Shown here one piece after another: positions 54,267-64,000 of a DNA stretch of 64,000 nt; positions within the stretch are counted from its first letter, which is position 1, and every line of letters starts with the position of its first letter. The stretch is from assembly GCA_900553685.1 (NCBI GenBank), contig USEI01000002.1, positions 62,001 through 126,000 on the forward strand, written 5' to 3'. Both the position numbers and the translations under genes were made by a program. This stretch comes from an uncultured Clostridium sp. Its GTDB lineage: Bacteria > Bacillota > Clostridia > TANB77 > CAG-508. Under the pieces are notes generated by a model. That model did no database searches. It was not told the origin of the DNA and saw only the letters and a list, made by a program, of their open reading frames with translations.

Positions 54267-57200
54267 TTATTTAAGAACTTTTTTCTTAATTACTACTATT
54301 CCTATTGCAATTACTGCAAGAGCAACAACTACAGCAGCAAGTATTTGTATTGTCATAACTGTTCCTGAATTGATACCTGTTGGAGGAGTAAATGTTACAA
54401 GTTCTGTTGCACTTGAATCTCTTTCTTTAAGAGCTACTTCAAATTCTCCAAGTGTTGGATTTGCATTACCTGGAACTGCAACTATATCTCTTCTACCAAC
54501 TGAATTTTCTATTTTAACAATTTCTGCTATATTGTCATAATTTAAGTTATTTGCATCATCTTCTGCAGAAACTGTTTTTGTTATAGTTAAAACTATTTGA
54601 GATTTATAAGCATCTGCATTTTCTTTATATGGTACTAGTTTTGCTTCAAATCCTGAGTTATTCATTTGATCTGTATTTTCTTGTGTATCAATACTTAATA
54701 TTACATTATTTCTTTGGTCTGTGATATATGCAATACCTTTTTTATCAATTAATTCATATTCTGTTGTTATTACATCTGATAATAACTTATCTGATCCATA
54801 TCCACTACCAGTTAACTCTGTAACATTTGTATTTTTCCAGCTATGATCTTTTGCATTATTTAATTCTGCTGAGAATATACCATCATTATCAACATAGTCT
54901 ACAATTTGACGAACTCTTGTTGTAACAACTTTATCAGCTCTTACATCATTTGTATAATAAGTTGTTCCTAAATATTCACCTGCTTTTGAAATTCCTTTGG
55001 CAGTATCCTCATAAGCTTTATTTGCAAGAAGTTTAAGAGCTTCTTTTTCTGTTCTAGGTTTAATTCCTGTAAGTTCCTCTACTTTTGTAAAGTTTTGTTC
55101 AGAAATGTTTTCTAGTATTTCACTTGTTCTATCAACTTCACCAACATTTAATGCACTAACTTGATAATTAATTTCTATTGTTGTACCTTGTAATATTGTT
55201 TCATCAATATTTACATATCTGAAGTTTTGCATTCCAGAAATTTCCCTATCTGTTGGCTTTTCTTCACATTTATTAATTGCTTGCATTACATCTGTTGCAA
55301 CTGAAGAGTCAGATAATGAAACATCTGCAATTAAATATTTATTTCCTAATTTAGTTATTATAGTCTTATCTGAAACACCTTCCAATAAATCAGTTTCTCT
55401 ATAATTAATATCATAGATTGCATTAAATATTACGTTTCCATCATTTGTAGTTAATTTAATTGAACTTATTTGTTTATCAAGAACTACTGCTGTTTCAGGT
55501 CTTTCAATTAATCCAAAATCTATGTTGTTAATTAAGTAATTTGTTCCTTCTTTTTGTACTCTAACACTTCCAGCTTCTAATACAGTTCCTAAAATTTCAG
55601 ATTTTTCTTCTACACCTTCGCCAAAGTTTTCTATAAATAAACTTATCTTTGCTGTATCTGCAAACATTGAATAATCATTATATAAATCAGTATGTTTTTC
55701 ATCTAATTTATTTGCAGTTGCAAGTACTGTTCCATTTACATTTGTTATAGTTTCTGAATTTGATGTAATTTCAAGTCTTCTAGCTTCACTATCTTTTGCA
55801 TCTGAAACTCTTGCGTTTGCTAAATCAATATTATCTAAATCATGCCATTCATTATTTACATAACCATTGTCGTCTACACTTGTAAATCCTGATTGATAAA
55901 TTGTAGATCTATAATCTTGACCATTATAAATAGCTGCTGTTTTTCCTTCAAGATCTTTATCATAATTTGCTGTTAAAATATTGTCTTCATCAAAACGTTC
56001 ACCATTTGCTTTATATGCTTCTGGATCTCCAGAAATTTCAAATGTATCTTCTAAATCTAATTTATTGTTTCCATATAAAAATCTTACAACATAATCTCCA
56101 ACTGGAACTGATGTAAATTTATAAGAACCAACACTAGATTCATTTTCTATGTTTTCTCTTGAAGTTTCTGTTGTACTGTCAAAACCTGTTAGATATTCTA
56201 GTGTTTTTCCACCTAAAACATCTAATTGTTTACTTGTTGGCCACAAGAAATCATATTCTCTATCTCCAACTTTTATTTTTTCAACAAGTTCTGTAGTTAA
56301 TCCTCCAATTAAAGCTTCATCACTCTCATCATAAAGTCCATTTCCTACTGCTGTATCTCCTTCTGGTTTATCTTCCCAAGCTAAACCATTTATTTCTCTA
56401 TTTTCTTCTACTATTGTTAATTCTAATACTGGTGCTGAATCAGTATCATCTTCATACCATGATTTTTCATTGTAGCTTCTGATGTTTACGTTTGCTGGTG
56501 CTGAATCTCTATCTATTTTACCTGCATTTCTACCATCAGTATAACTTGTTGAATAACTTGAAATTTCAGCTACATTTGACTTATCTCCAAGTCTAATTGT
56601 ATCTTCAACTCCATCTATATTTTCTTTATCTAATGCAAATGTTACATAAATATCAGCTTTTTCTCCACTTCTTAAGCTTATATCTAAATTTTGAGCTGTC
56701 ATTTTATTATAAGTTACTCCATCAGAACCTTTGATTCCTCTTTCTGTAACATTCCATGTAACATTTTTATTTCCAGATGGTGATTCTACATAAGAAGCGT
56801 TTGCTACTTCTGTTAATCCATTTTGTTCTGCTCCGTCTATTGTTTTTACATATTTTTCTACTTTTGTATTAATTGGATCTCCAAATGAACTATCAAAGTA
56901 ATCATCAACTGAATTTATTTTAGTAATATAATCTGGTCCTTCATTATATAAACTTATCTTATATGTTAAATAAACATCTAATTCTGTTGCATCAATACTT
57001 GTTCCTAAATCTTTATAGAATTTTTCTATTGCATCATATCCTGTTATATTAGAGTTTGCTTGATACATTTCTGCTCTGTAATAATAATCTGTACTGTATA
57101 AACCTAATTGATATTCAATTTGAGTTGTGTCTGCATATAATTGTCTACTATAACAATCTGAACCAATATCTTCTAATTTATTAAATTTATAATTTAACAA

Positions 57201-60200
57201 CTTATCATTAACAACTACTTTAGCTGAAACTAAATCCTTAGTTGTTCCTAAATCAACTTCTGGTCTTCTCTTTAATCCTAAATTAATGTGTAATGTATAA
57301 TTATAAGTTGCAGAATACATATAATATTGAACTAAACCAAGTTCACTTATATAAGTATCATAACTTTCTAAATGAATTCTATTATCAAATGGATAAGTTA
57401 ATCCTCCAACTGATGTTCTTGCTTTAGTCTTAAATAAATCTTTTGCAGTTCCATCAGCATTTTGAGTTTGTACTTCTGAAGATATTCTTGAAGTTCCATT
57501 CGCTACTGCAGATTTTGCTCCTTCATAGAAAATGTCTTTTTCTCCTTCACTTCCCACAGCAGTACCTATTGTTTCACCTTCACCATTTATTTCTGTTTTT
57601 CCTTTAATTTCTTGAATTCTATTATCAACTTCTTCTCTATTATAGTCTAAAGCCATAGAGTCTCTTGCCCAAGCATCTCTTCCTGAAGTTGAAGCACTTC
57701 TATAAGCATTGGCATCTCCATTTGAAGTTGCTAAGAATTTTGTTGGTTCATAAGTTTGACCATCATAAACAAATTCAATATCATAAGTTCCTGATTTTAA
57801 TATTTTTACACTTGGAGCTTCCCAATGTCCACCATCTGTTGTAATTATTGGTTGACTAATTTCTTCTCCATCATCATAAATTGTTGCTAAATTTCCGTTA
57901 TTATCATAAATATATACTTCAATTCCATCTAATCTTCTTTCATTGTCATCCATTATACCGTTTTCAACAGAATTTTCTGTATTTTTATCATTTTCATCAA
58001 GTGGTGTATCTTCCCATACATCACCTGCAAGTTTAATTGTTAAATCTATAACTGTTAAAGTTTCTAATCTGTTTGAAACAACTATCTCTAAGTTATCAGA
58101 AATCTCTGCCCCATTATTTGATATACTAACATTTTTCCAACCTTTTGGAATATTATTTTCAGTTACAGTTACTGTTGGAACATTATCACCCCACCATTTA
58201 ATTGTTGGTGATGTATATGTTTCTCCACCTTTTAAGCTAATATTAATTACTCTTGTTGAATCTACAACACTTTGTCCATCCATTTCAAAAGTACCTGAAA
58301 TTGTAACTGTCATATCAAAACTTGGAAGTTCTAATCCATCTAATAATTTTTCATCAGCAATTATTTCTTTTCTAACTGTAAAGCTTCCCTCATGCTCTTC
58401 ATATTTGTTTGTTGCTACAACAGATACTGTTTGACCTTCTGGAGCCAATTTTCCTTCTGCATTATCTATTCTAACTACTTCTGTTCCTTCTGGAAGATTA
58501 ATTTCTTCAACTTTATATGAAGGAGCTTCTTCTGTTACATACCATTTAAACATATCTGATTTATATGTTTGATTTGCTTTTATTGTTACTATAAATGGCT
58601 CATATCCATCTACTGTAACTCTAAATGTAAATTCTTCATCACCAATAACACCATTTTCAACTAATTTTGTTATTTCTAAATATCCACCTGTTAATTTAGG
58701 TTCGTTTATAAATGTTGCTATTGTTGCTTCTGCTCCTGGCTTTATAGTTCCACTAGCATTTAAAACTGATATATTGTTTGCAATTTCTGATTCTAGCTCT
58801 TCTACTGTATAAGTTGGAGCTGAATTTCCATACCATTTAATTGTTCCGGAATCCCACTGACTACCGCCAGAAACTGTTATTTCTTGAGAAAATTCTTCTC
58901 CAGCAGCTTCTCCTGGTCCATATTTTGTTCCATTATATTCAAAAGCACCTCTTATAGTTACTTTGAATTTAAATTCTTGACCATTTAAACTTTCATGAGT
59001 TATTTGTTTTTTAACAATTAAGTTTCCAGAATTTTCATTTGCTCTATTTATAAATTCATTATCTGTTGTAATTAATATTTCCCCAGTTTGGCTCTCTTTT
59101 AATTTTCCTTGTATACCATTTTCTATTTGTGTTCCACCATCTGAAGTTGCTGATACAAATTCTGTTCCTTCTGGAAGGTCAATTTCTGTTATTGTATAGT
59201 TTGGAGCTTCCGCATCAGCTGCCCAAGTAAATGCATTTGATGTATATTCCCAAACATAAGAATCACCTTTTTTCTCTGCATTTAATGAAACCACATAAGG
59301 TTCATATCCATCTACTGTAATTTGGAATTTAAATACTAAAGAATTTATATATTCAGTAGACATTCCTTGTGCATTTTCTAGTGTTTTTATAATATGAAGA
59401 TATCCTGCTTTTGGAGTTATGTCTCTATTCCAAGCTGTTACTTTTACTGTGTTTGTACCTTCTGATACATCAGCTAAAGTACCTTTAGAAGGTTCAACTG
59501 ATGAAGCAATATCTTCTGCAAGTAAATTCTCTTCTACTGTATATTCTGGAGCCATTTCTCCATTCCATGTAAATTCATCTGAAGTCCATACAGTAGGGGC
59601 GTCTACACTACTTACTTTTATTACAACAAAACTATTTTCATCATAAATATCGTTTGTTATTTCTACTGCTGAATCATTTGTTAATTGAATTTTGGTTCCT
59701 GGTCCATAAGTTTGACCTTTATATGTGAAACTTCCTTTAGAAGTTACTGTTACCACAAACTTAAATTCTTTATCAACTAATGTATCTGAATCTATATGTT
59801 TTGTTATTTCAATTCTACCTGAATGAGGTTTTTCTATTCTGTTTACAATGTTATTTGTAACTTCAAAATCTTTTGTTTCATCACTAACTAAAGTTCCTGT
59901 AATTGTTTGTCCATTTACTGTTATTTGTACATCATCACTTGTTGCTGTAACAAAACTTGTTCCTTCTGGATTATCAACCTCTGTTATTGTATAATTTGGA
60001 TTATTTCCAGCAAACCATTCATAATATCCAGATGTATATTCCCAAACATAAGAATTATCTTTTCTTATTGGTGAAATTTCAATTCTTTGTTTATCATATC
60101 CATCCACAGAAATTTCAAAATTAAATTTTAATTTCATTATTTCTTCTTCTGAATATAATTCAGCATTTTCTAATGTTTTTATAATATGAATTTTTGCTTT

Positions 60201-62147
60201 TTCTATTTTTTGTTCATTTATTGCTGTTACTGTTACAGTTTCATCTTCAGATAATCTACCTGAACTTGGTGTTATAGAAATTAACTCAGCAAATTCTGAA
60301 CTTAACTCTTCAACTTTATATTTAGGAGCTGTTTCTCCATACCATTTAACATTTCCTAAATTCCATTCTCCTCTTCCATTATTAATTGTAATAGAAGCAT
60401 CTATGGTAGTTGAAGCATCATTATATTTTTGTCCATTATATTTAAATGTTCCACTTAAAGTTACTTTAAAGTTAAAAGTTTTACCCTCTAAATTACTTTC
60501 TTTTCCATTTAAAATATTTTTATCTATTTTCTTTACGATTTTTAAGTTACCAGTATGCTCTCCAATGTTAGTAGCTTTTACCTTTACTGTTCTTCCATCT
60601 CTTAATTCTCCTGAAGCATTTTCAAGGTCTAATTGTTTAAAACCATCCTTGTCAATTTCTTCAACAGTATAAGTTGGATTTCCATCTTCAGCATTCCAAT
60701 AATATGTTTTAGTAGTTGCTGAACGTCCAGCTTTAACTTTTATTATTTCTGAATCACCATTTATTGCACCATCTACATTAACTCTGAAATAGAAGAATTT
60801 GTTTACGTCTTTTACTTCTTCTCCATCTTCATCAACTACTTCTTTTTCTATTCTAATTTTTCCACTTCTAATATCTAATCTTCTATCAATTTCTACATAT
60901 TCATACCATCTACAAGCATTTATACCTAATGCTAATGCCTGTGATGTATGTTCTTTTAAACCTGTTAGTTTTAACCAATAATCTGTATGATCATATTCGC
61001 TATGTGAATGTCCTTCACTATCTGTCCAAGTGTTATAGTAATCTTTTGATTTTTGGTTCCAAATAGCTTCAAAGTATGTTCCTCTTAAATTTTGAAATAC
61101 ACCAGCTGCGTTCATATATCTAAATTTAGTTTTTATATTAGTTATTTTTGTAGCATTTTCTCTATAATTTAATCTAATATAAAATTTCTCATTTGCTAGT
61201 GGAAATTTTGAGTCTGTATCTTGTGTTCTTTCACCATCTGTCCAAACAAATTCCCAATCTTTTCCTAATACTAATGCTGCTTCTGAATCATCTGTATAAA
61301 TCTCCATGTCTGTAATTCCAGCAAATTGAACTTCTTCTCTATCTCCAAATTGTTCTGTTGAACCAACATAGTCAATAGCAAAAGGTCCTATTATATATTG
61401 TTGTAATCCGCTATCCCATACTACTGTTGGTGTTTGATATTCACCTTCTGTAACCCATTTTGGATCATAATCAAAATCAAAAGCATTTTCTATTTTCTTT
61501 TTCTCTCCGTCTGGAGTAGTAAATTCTGCTGTTTTATATTTTAATTCATCTGTACTGTTTACTCCAGCAGCTTCTAATATATATGCCTCAAATGCATCTG
61601 CTTCTTTTGCAAAAGCATTTTCTGCAACAGTATTTCCTAAGCTTCCTGCTTCTGTTGTCCACCAAGCTAACTGAGCATAGTTATATTCACCCATTCCATC
61701 TACTTTTATCATTTCTGATAAGATATAAGCCTCTTTTGGAGTTGCAATATCTGTACTCTCTATTTTATATCTACCAAAAGTTCTATTTGTATATCTAGAA
61801 GATCCAAATGGTGAACCAGATGTTGAACTTTGACGAAGTATTTCCATTCCTAAATCATTATTTGTTAAATAAGGATATGATACTCCTAAATTATCTCCAT
61901 TTGTTCCAACAAGTTCTGTTTGACTATGACTTGGTAATGAAGTACCTTTTTGGCAACAGAACACATCATAATAATCATTTAAATCACTATATGGTATATA
62001 GCTTCCATTAGGATAAGAATGAATATGTGTTGATTCAATAATCATTTCTCCTAATCTCTCTGCAACTGCATAGCAAGCTCCTATGGTGCTTAATATAATT
62101 AACATTGCAATAAATGTTATAGAAATTCTACTTTTGAATTTATTCAT
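54267..62147 (-). CDS. Giant thioester-type adhesin with Cna-B-like repeats, 2626 aa
   Basis: Signal helix at about residues 8-30. Residues about 45-170 look like a thioester domain: VFCCQKG (Cys near 64-65) and YAQLAWW (Gln near 159) fit the C and Q-x-x-aromatic-W pair that forms an internal thioester in Gram-positive adhesins. Eight immunoglobulin-like repeats (DUF7601/Cna-B type, starts near 425, 535, 653, 778, 916, 1042, 1155 and 1254) share I-x-K-x-[IVL], F-x-V-x-[VI] strands, an aromatic W-x-x-x-x-A-P turn and YxVEE. Then SdrD-like units and long beta domains follow. The end is FTPPTGINSG, a helix and KKKVLK, a TPPTG-type sorting signal. The ATG follows AAAGGAGG by 8 bases. It should mediate covalent attachment to a host or matrix surface. 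Confidence 0.88.
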   Translation of the reverse strand: MNKFKSRISITFIAMLIILSTIGACYAVAERLGEMIIESTHIHSYPNGSYIPYSDLNDYYDVFCCQKGTSLPSHSQTELVGTNGDNLGVSYPYLTNNDLGMEILRQSSTSGSPFGSSRYTNRTFGRYKIESTDIATPKEAYILSEMIKVDGMGEYNYAQLAWWTTEAGSLGNTVAENAFAKEADAFEAYILEAAGVNSTDELKYKTAEFTTPDGEKKKIENAFDFDYDPKWVTEGEYQTPTVVWDSGLQQYIIGPFAIDYVGSTEQFGDREEVQFAGITDMEIYTDDSEAALVLGKDWEFVWTDGERTQDTDSKFPLANEKFYIRLNYRENATKITNIKTKFRYMNAAGVFQNLRGTYFEAIWNQKSKDYYNTWTDSEGHSHSEYDHTDYWLKLTGLKEHTSQALALGINACRWYEYVEIDRRLDIRSGKIRIEKEVVDEDGEEVKDVNKFFYFRVNVDGAINGDSEIIKVKAGRSATTKTYYWNAEDGNPTYTVEEIDKDGFKQLDLENASGELRDGRTVKVKATNIGEHTGNLKIVKKIDKNILNGKESNLEGKTFNFKVTLSGTFKYNGQKYNDASTTIDASITINNGRGEWNLGNVKWYGETAPKYKVEELSSEFAELISITPSSGRLSEDETVTVTAINEQKIEKAKIHIIKTLENAELYSEEEIMKLKFNFEISVDGYDKQRIEISPIRKDNSYVWEYTSGYYEWFAGNNPNYTITEVDNPEGTSFVTATSDDVQITVNGQTITGTLVSDETKDFEVTNNIVNRIEKPHSGRIEITKHIDSDTLVDKEFKFVVTVTSKGSFTYKGQTYGPGTKIQLTNDSAVEITNDIYDENSFVVIKVSSVDAPTVWTSDEFTWNGEMAPEYTVEENLLAEDIASSVEPSKGTLADVSEGTNTVKVTAWNRDITPKAGYLHIIKTLENAQGMSTEYINSLVFKFQITVDGYEPYVVSLNAEKKGDSYVWEYTSNAFTWAADAEAPNYTITEIDLPEGTEFVSATSDGGTQIENGIQGKLKESQTGEILITTDNEFINRANENSGNLIVKKQITHESLNGQEFKFKVTIRGAFEYNGTKYGPGEAAGEEFSQEITVSGGSQWDSGTIKWYGNSAPTYTVEELESEIANNISVLNASGTIKPGAEATIATFINEPKLTGGYLEITKLVENGVIGDEEFTFRVTVDGYEPFIVTIKANQTYKSDMFKWYVTEEAPSYKVEEINLPEGTEVVRIDNAEGKLAPEGQTVSVVATNKYEEHEGSFTVRKEIIADEKLLDGLELPSFDMTVTISGTFEMDGQSVVDSTRVINISLKGGETYTSPTIKWWGDNVPTVTVTENNIPKGWKNVSISNNGAEISDNLEIVVSNRLETLTVIDLTIKLAGDVWEDTPLDENDKNTENSVENGIMDDNERRLDGIEVYIYDNNGNLATIYDDGEEISQPIITTDGGHWEAPSVKILKSGTYDIEFVYDGQTYEPTKFLATSNGDANAYRSASTSGRDAWARDSMALDYNREEVDNRIQEIKGKTEINGEGETIGTAVGSEGEKDIFYEGAKSAVANGTSRISSEVQTQNADGTAKDLFKTKARTSVGGLTYPFDNRIHLESYDTYISELGLVQYYMYSATYNYTLHINLGLKRRPEVDLGTTKDLVSAKVVVNDKLLNYKFNKLEDIGSDCYSRQLYADTTQIEYQLGLYSTDYYYRAEMYQANSNITGYDAIEKFYKDLGTSIDATELDVYLTYKISLYNEGPDYITKINSVDDYFDSSFGDPINTKVEKYVKTIDGAEQNGLTEVANASYVESPSGNKNVTWNVTERGIKGSDGVTYNKMTAQNLDISLRSGEKADIYVTFALDKENIDGVEDTIRLGDKSNVAEISSYSTSYTDGRNAGKIDRDSAPANVNIRSYNEKSWYEDDTDSAPVLELTIVEENREINGLAWEDKPEGDTAVGNGLYDESDEALIGGLTTELVEKIKVGDREYDFLWPTSKQLDVLGGKTLEYLTGFDSTTETSRENIENESSVGSYKFTSVPVGDYVVRFLYGNNKLDLEDTFEISGDPEAYKANGERFDEDNILTANYDKDLEGKTAAIYNGQDYRSTIYQSGFTSVDDNGYVNNEWHDLDNIDLANARVSDAKDSEARRLEITSNSETITNVNGTVLATANKLDEKHTDLYNDYSMFADTAKISLFIENFGEGVEEKSEILGTVLEAGSVRVQKEGTNYLINNIDFGLIERPETAVVLDKQISSIKLTTNDGNVIFNAIYDINYRETDLLEGVSDKTIITKLGNKYLIADVSLSDSSVATDVMQAINKCEEKPTDREISGMQNFRYVNIDETILQGTTIEINYQVSALNVGEVDRTSEILENISEQNFTKVEELTGIKPRTEKEALKLLANKAYEDTAKGISKAGEYLGTTYYTNDVRADKVVTTRVRQIVDYVDNDGIFSAELNNAKDHSWKNTNVTELTGSGYGSDKLLSDVITTEYELIDKKGIAYITDQRNNVILSIDTQENTDQMNNSGFEAKLVPYKENADAYKSQIVLTITKTVSAEDDANNLNYDNIAEIVKIENSVGRRDIVAVPGNANPTLGEFEVALKERDSSATELVTFTPPTGINSGTVMTIQILAAVVVALAVIAIGIVVIKKKVLK

Positions 62148-62148
62148 A

Positions 62149-64000
62149 TTAAACACCTCCTTTTCTCTTTGCTAATACAATTTTATTATATGCTATAAAT
62201 ATTACTATACTTCCTAATAATATTGTTGTTATAATTACTGAAATATATATGAATGTTTCACCAGTTTTTGCAGAAATAATTACGTCTGCTGAACCTATAT
62301 CATTTTCACCTTGTGCTTTATTTGCTGGTGTTGAGTTAATATCTGAAATACCATATATATTGTAATCTTCATAAATTTCTGCTAGGTTGTTAGTAAGTCC
62401 TATATTTTCTTCTGTTACTTGTTTTGTTAAAACTAATTTAACAGATGCTGACTCACCAGGTTTTAATTCTCTTTCTGCAAGTTCTGCTGAATATAGATTT
62501 CCATCAGATCCTGTATACCAGCTTGCATTTGCTTCTAATCCAGAATTAAATGTCATTCCTTCTGGCATATAATCTATAATTTGTTTTGCATATCCTGCCA
62601 CATCACCTTCATTTGATACTGTAATTGTATATTCTACATATACAACAGATCCATATAAATGTTTAGCAGCAATTTCTGTTTTGGCTAATGTTACATTATC
62701 ATATTCATCATTTTGAGTTCCTGTAGCAGATTGTGTTGTTACTTTAGTTATAGTTTTGTCTAATTTTAAATCAAATTTATCTGCTAAAACTAAACCAATA
62801 TCTATACCTGAAACACTACCATTTGAAATTGTTATAACTTCTGTAATAGCTCCATTTCTTGTTTTACCATCTTGTTCTAATTTTGTTGTTACAGCATCTG
62901 AATTAACATTTATATCCACACCGTCTTTTTTATAAGCTGTAACTGTATATTTTACTGTATCATACTCAAAAATTACTAAGTAGTCTCCATTTTTTACTCC
63001 TGAAAATGTGTATGTACCATTTGCATCTGTTGTTACAGACGTTTGAATTGCACCAGATTGACTATCAACTAATCTAACAATTATTCCTGATAATAATTGC
63101 TCATCTGTTGTTCTCATACCATCTTTATTACTATCAAGCCAAGCTGTACCTGTTAGTTTATATGTCTTTTCTATATTTCCATTTCCTTGAGAAGTAGAAC
63201 TTGAAGATGATTGTAATTGACTTGCTGCAATAGATTTTTCAGAAGCTTCTACTATATGTGTAATTGAATTCGTTGTTTGTTCTTCTACTTCTGCTGAAGC
63301 AACTGTAGCAAAGTTTGTAACAGTTTTTTCTTGGACACCACCTAAATTAGCAGCTACTGCTTCAACATTAACAACTAATTCTTCATTTGGTTGAATATTT
63401 GCCATTACTGTTACTTCTCTACTTGATGAAACTTTTTTATTTCCTACAATACCATCTGATACATATGAAACTTTTCTAACTGCTATTCCATCTGGAATTA
63501 CATCTGTTAATCTAACATTTTCTGCTACTGCTCCACCTTCATTTTTAACTGTAAATACATATTTAACTGTATCTCCCTCTTTAATATAAGTATCTGTATT
63601 TTCTGATATTTGATTTACAACTAAAACAGGTCTTCCAACTGATGTTATTAAAGCATTTGATTCATAAGTATCTGTTCCATCAGCACTTACTTTAGCTATT
63701 GTTTCCACATCTACTTTTGTAACATTTTCATCTAATTCATTTACCTTAGCAACAAATTTTAATTGAACAGAAGCATCTTCTTGAATTTCTGATAAATTCC
63801 ATGTTATTGTTCTTGTAGATTCATCATATCTTCCTTCTGCCACATCAATTGATGTTAATCCATCTTCTGCATATCCTACTACTGAAGATTTCACATAAGA
63901 AAATTCTTTTGGTAATACTTGTGTTACAACAACATTTTTCTTAACCTCAGAAGTTAAGTTTTCAATTTGAATGCTAAAATTTACTTCATCTCCAGCTTTT
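62149..64000 (-). CDS. Surface protein with DUF11 and SdrD_B domains, partial
   Basis: The start lies beyond the right edge of the window; the frame is open to base 64000 without an ATG. Visible parts: DUF11-type repeats (KYVFTVKNEGGAVAENVRLT, then DVIPDGIAV; YTITVSNEGDVAGYAKQIID), one SdrD_B domain (LTGTAWLDSNKDGMRTTDEQ, then TTDANGTYTFSGVKNGDYLV) and a C-terminal ISAKTG motif with a membrane helix and AKRKGG tail. Its last codons contain the ribosome site of the giant adhesin, whose ATG starts 2 bases after this stop, so the two are translated as an operon. A companion wall protein, perhaps a stalk, is likely. Confidence 0.85.
   Translation of the reverse strand, partial: KAGDEVNFSIQIENLTSEVKKNVVVTQVLPKEFSYVKSSVVGYAEDGLTSIDVAEGRYDESTRTITWNLSEIQEDASVQLKFVAKVNELDENVTKVDVETIAKVSADGTDTYESNALITSVGRPVLVVNQISENTDTYIKEGDTVKYVFTVKNEGGAVAENVRLTDVIPDGIAVRKVSYVSDGIVGNKKVSSSREVTVMANIQPNEELVVNVEAVAANLGGVQEKTVTNFATVASAEVEEQTTNSITHIVEASEKSIAASQLQSSSSSTSQGNGNIEKTYKLTGTAWLDSNKDGMRTTDEQLLSGIIVRLVDSQSGAIQTSVTTDANGTYTFSGVKNGDYLVIFEYDTVKYTVTAYKKDGVDINVNSDAVTTKLEQDGKTRNGAITEVITISNGSVSGIDIGLVLADKFDLKLDKTITKVTTQSATGTQNDEYDNVTLAKTEIAAKHLYGSVVYVEYTITVSNEGDVAGYAKQIIDYMPEGMTFNSGLEANASWYTGSDGNLYSAELAERELKPGESASVKLVLTKQVTEENIGLTNNLAEIYEDYNIYGISDINSTPANKAQGENDIGSADVIISAKTGETFIYISVIITTILLGSIVIFIAYNKIVLAKRKGGV

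Noticed and set aside
54267..62147. DNA tandem repeats or a CRISPR-like array in the adhesin
   Set aside because: The repeats are diverged protein domains of about 100-130 residues; no short repeat-spacer pattern occurs here or anywhere in the window.

Overview
This is an AT-rich chromosomal segment of a low-GC Gram-positive bacterium, most likely an uncultured gut-type member of Clostridia. SpoIIE, YpeB and a Spo0E-type phosphatase indicate an endospore-forming lineage. Lgt, two sortase-style surface systems, Ddl, a MurF-like ligase and a monofunctional GT51 transglycosylase indicate a monoderm wall. Nearly all genes lie on the minus strand, and most have a clear AGGAGG-type ribosome site.

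Layout, left to right. 50-1594: two small unknown genes and a doubtful ORF. 1605-7080: a surface module with a membrane-anchored cohesin protein, a dockerin-tailed cell-wall hydrolase, a sortase and a cohesin protein with an LPKTG sorting signal. 7327-9697: Ppx/GppA-like, DUF84 NTPase and SDR genes. 9840-11093: a GC-shifted single-gene cassette. 11343-15620: a six-gene operon alternating small and large proteins of unknown function, ending in an HExxH protein. 15761-25847: housekeeping genes (alpha-amylase, patatin, MscS, NUDIX, Spo0E-like, lgt, ymfH, ymfF, PPC, MmcQ and a membrane-anchored protein). 26190-30131: a decayed integrative element in a tRNA-Cys gene, carrying an HNH protein, a HEPN-motif protein and an integrase fragment. 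30498-33946: ZIP transporter, membrane protein, GNAT and prfA. 34229-34684: a second GC-shifted cassette. 34856-37818: a YhaN/YhaO (SbcCD-like) pair. 37960-40963: a VirD4-like coupling ATPase with two unknown genes. 41078-53920: DnaJ-like, mscL, GT51, phosphatase, ddl, murF-like, hydrolase, ypeB, a glycosyltransferase-NUDIX fusion and spoIIE. 54267-64000: a giant thioester-type adhesin and a partial DUF11/SdrD-type surface protein.

The strongest unusual signal is in the reading frames. The YhaO-like phosphoesterase and the VirD4-like ATPase are each split by one extra C in the same 8-base context, GTRCGGAG. In both, skipping the C of an in-frame CGG codon restores a conserved Val-Gly junction. 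A by-eye scan of every CCG/CGG in the window found no other in-frame CGG in the ordinary genes. The only other cases are one in each of the two GC-shifted genes and one in a pseudogene fragment inside the integrated element. This suggests that CGG is absent or unassigned in the native code and acts as a +1 frameshift signal. Sequencing error or true mutation remains possible.

Other notable points are the cohesin-dockerin-sortase gene set built around an autolysin-like enzyme, the two single-gene GC-rich cassettes with the same promoter, inverted repeat and terminator plan, the small/large paired operon, and the glycosyltransferase-NUDIX fusion.
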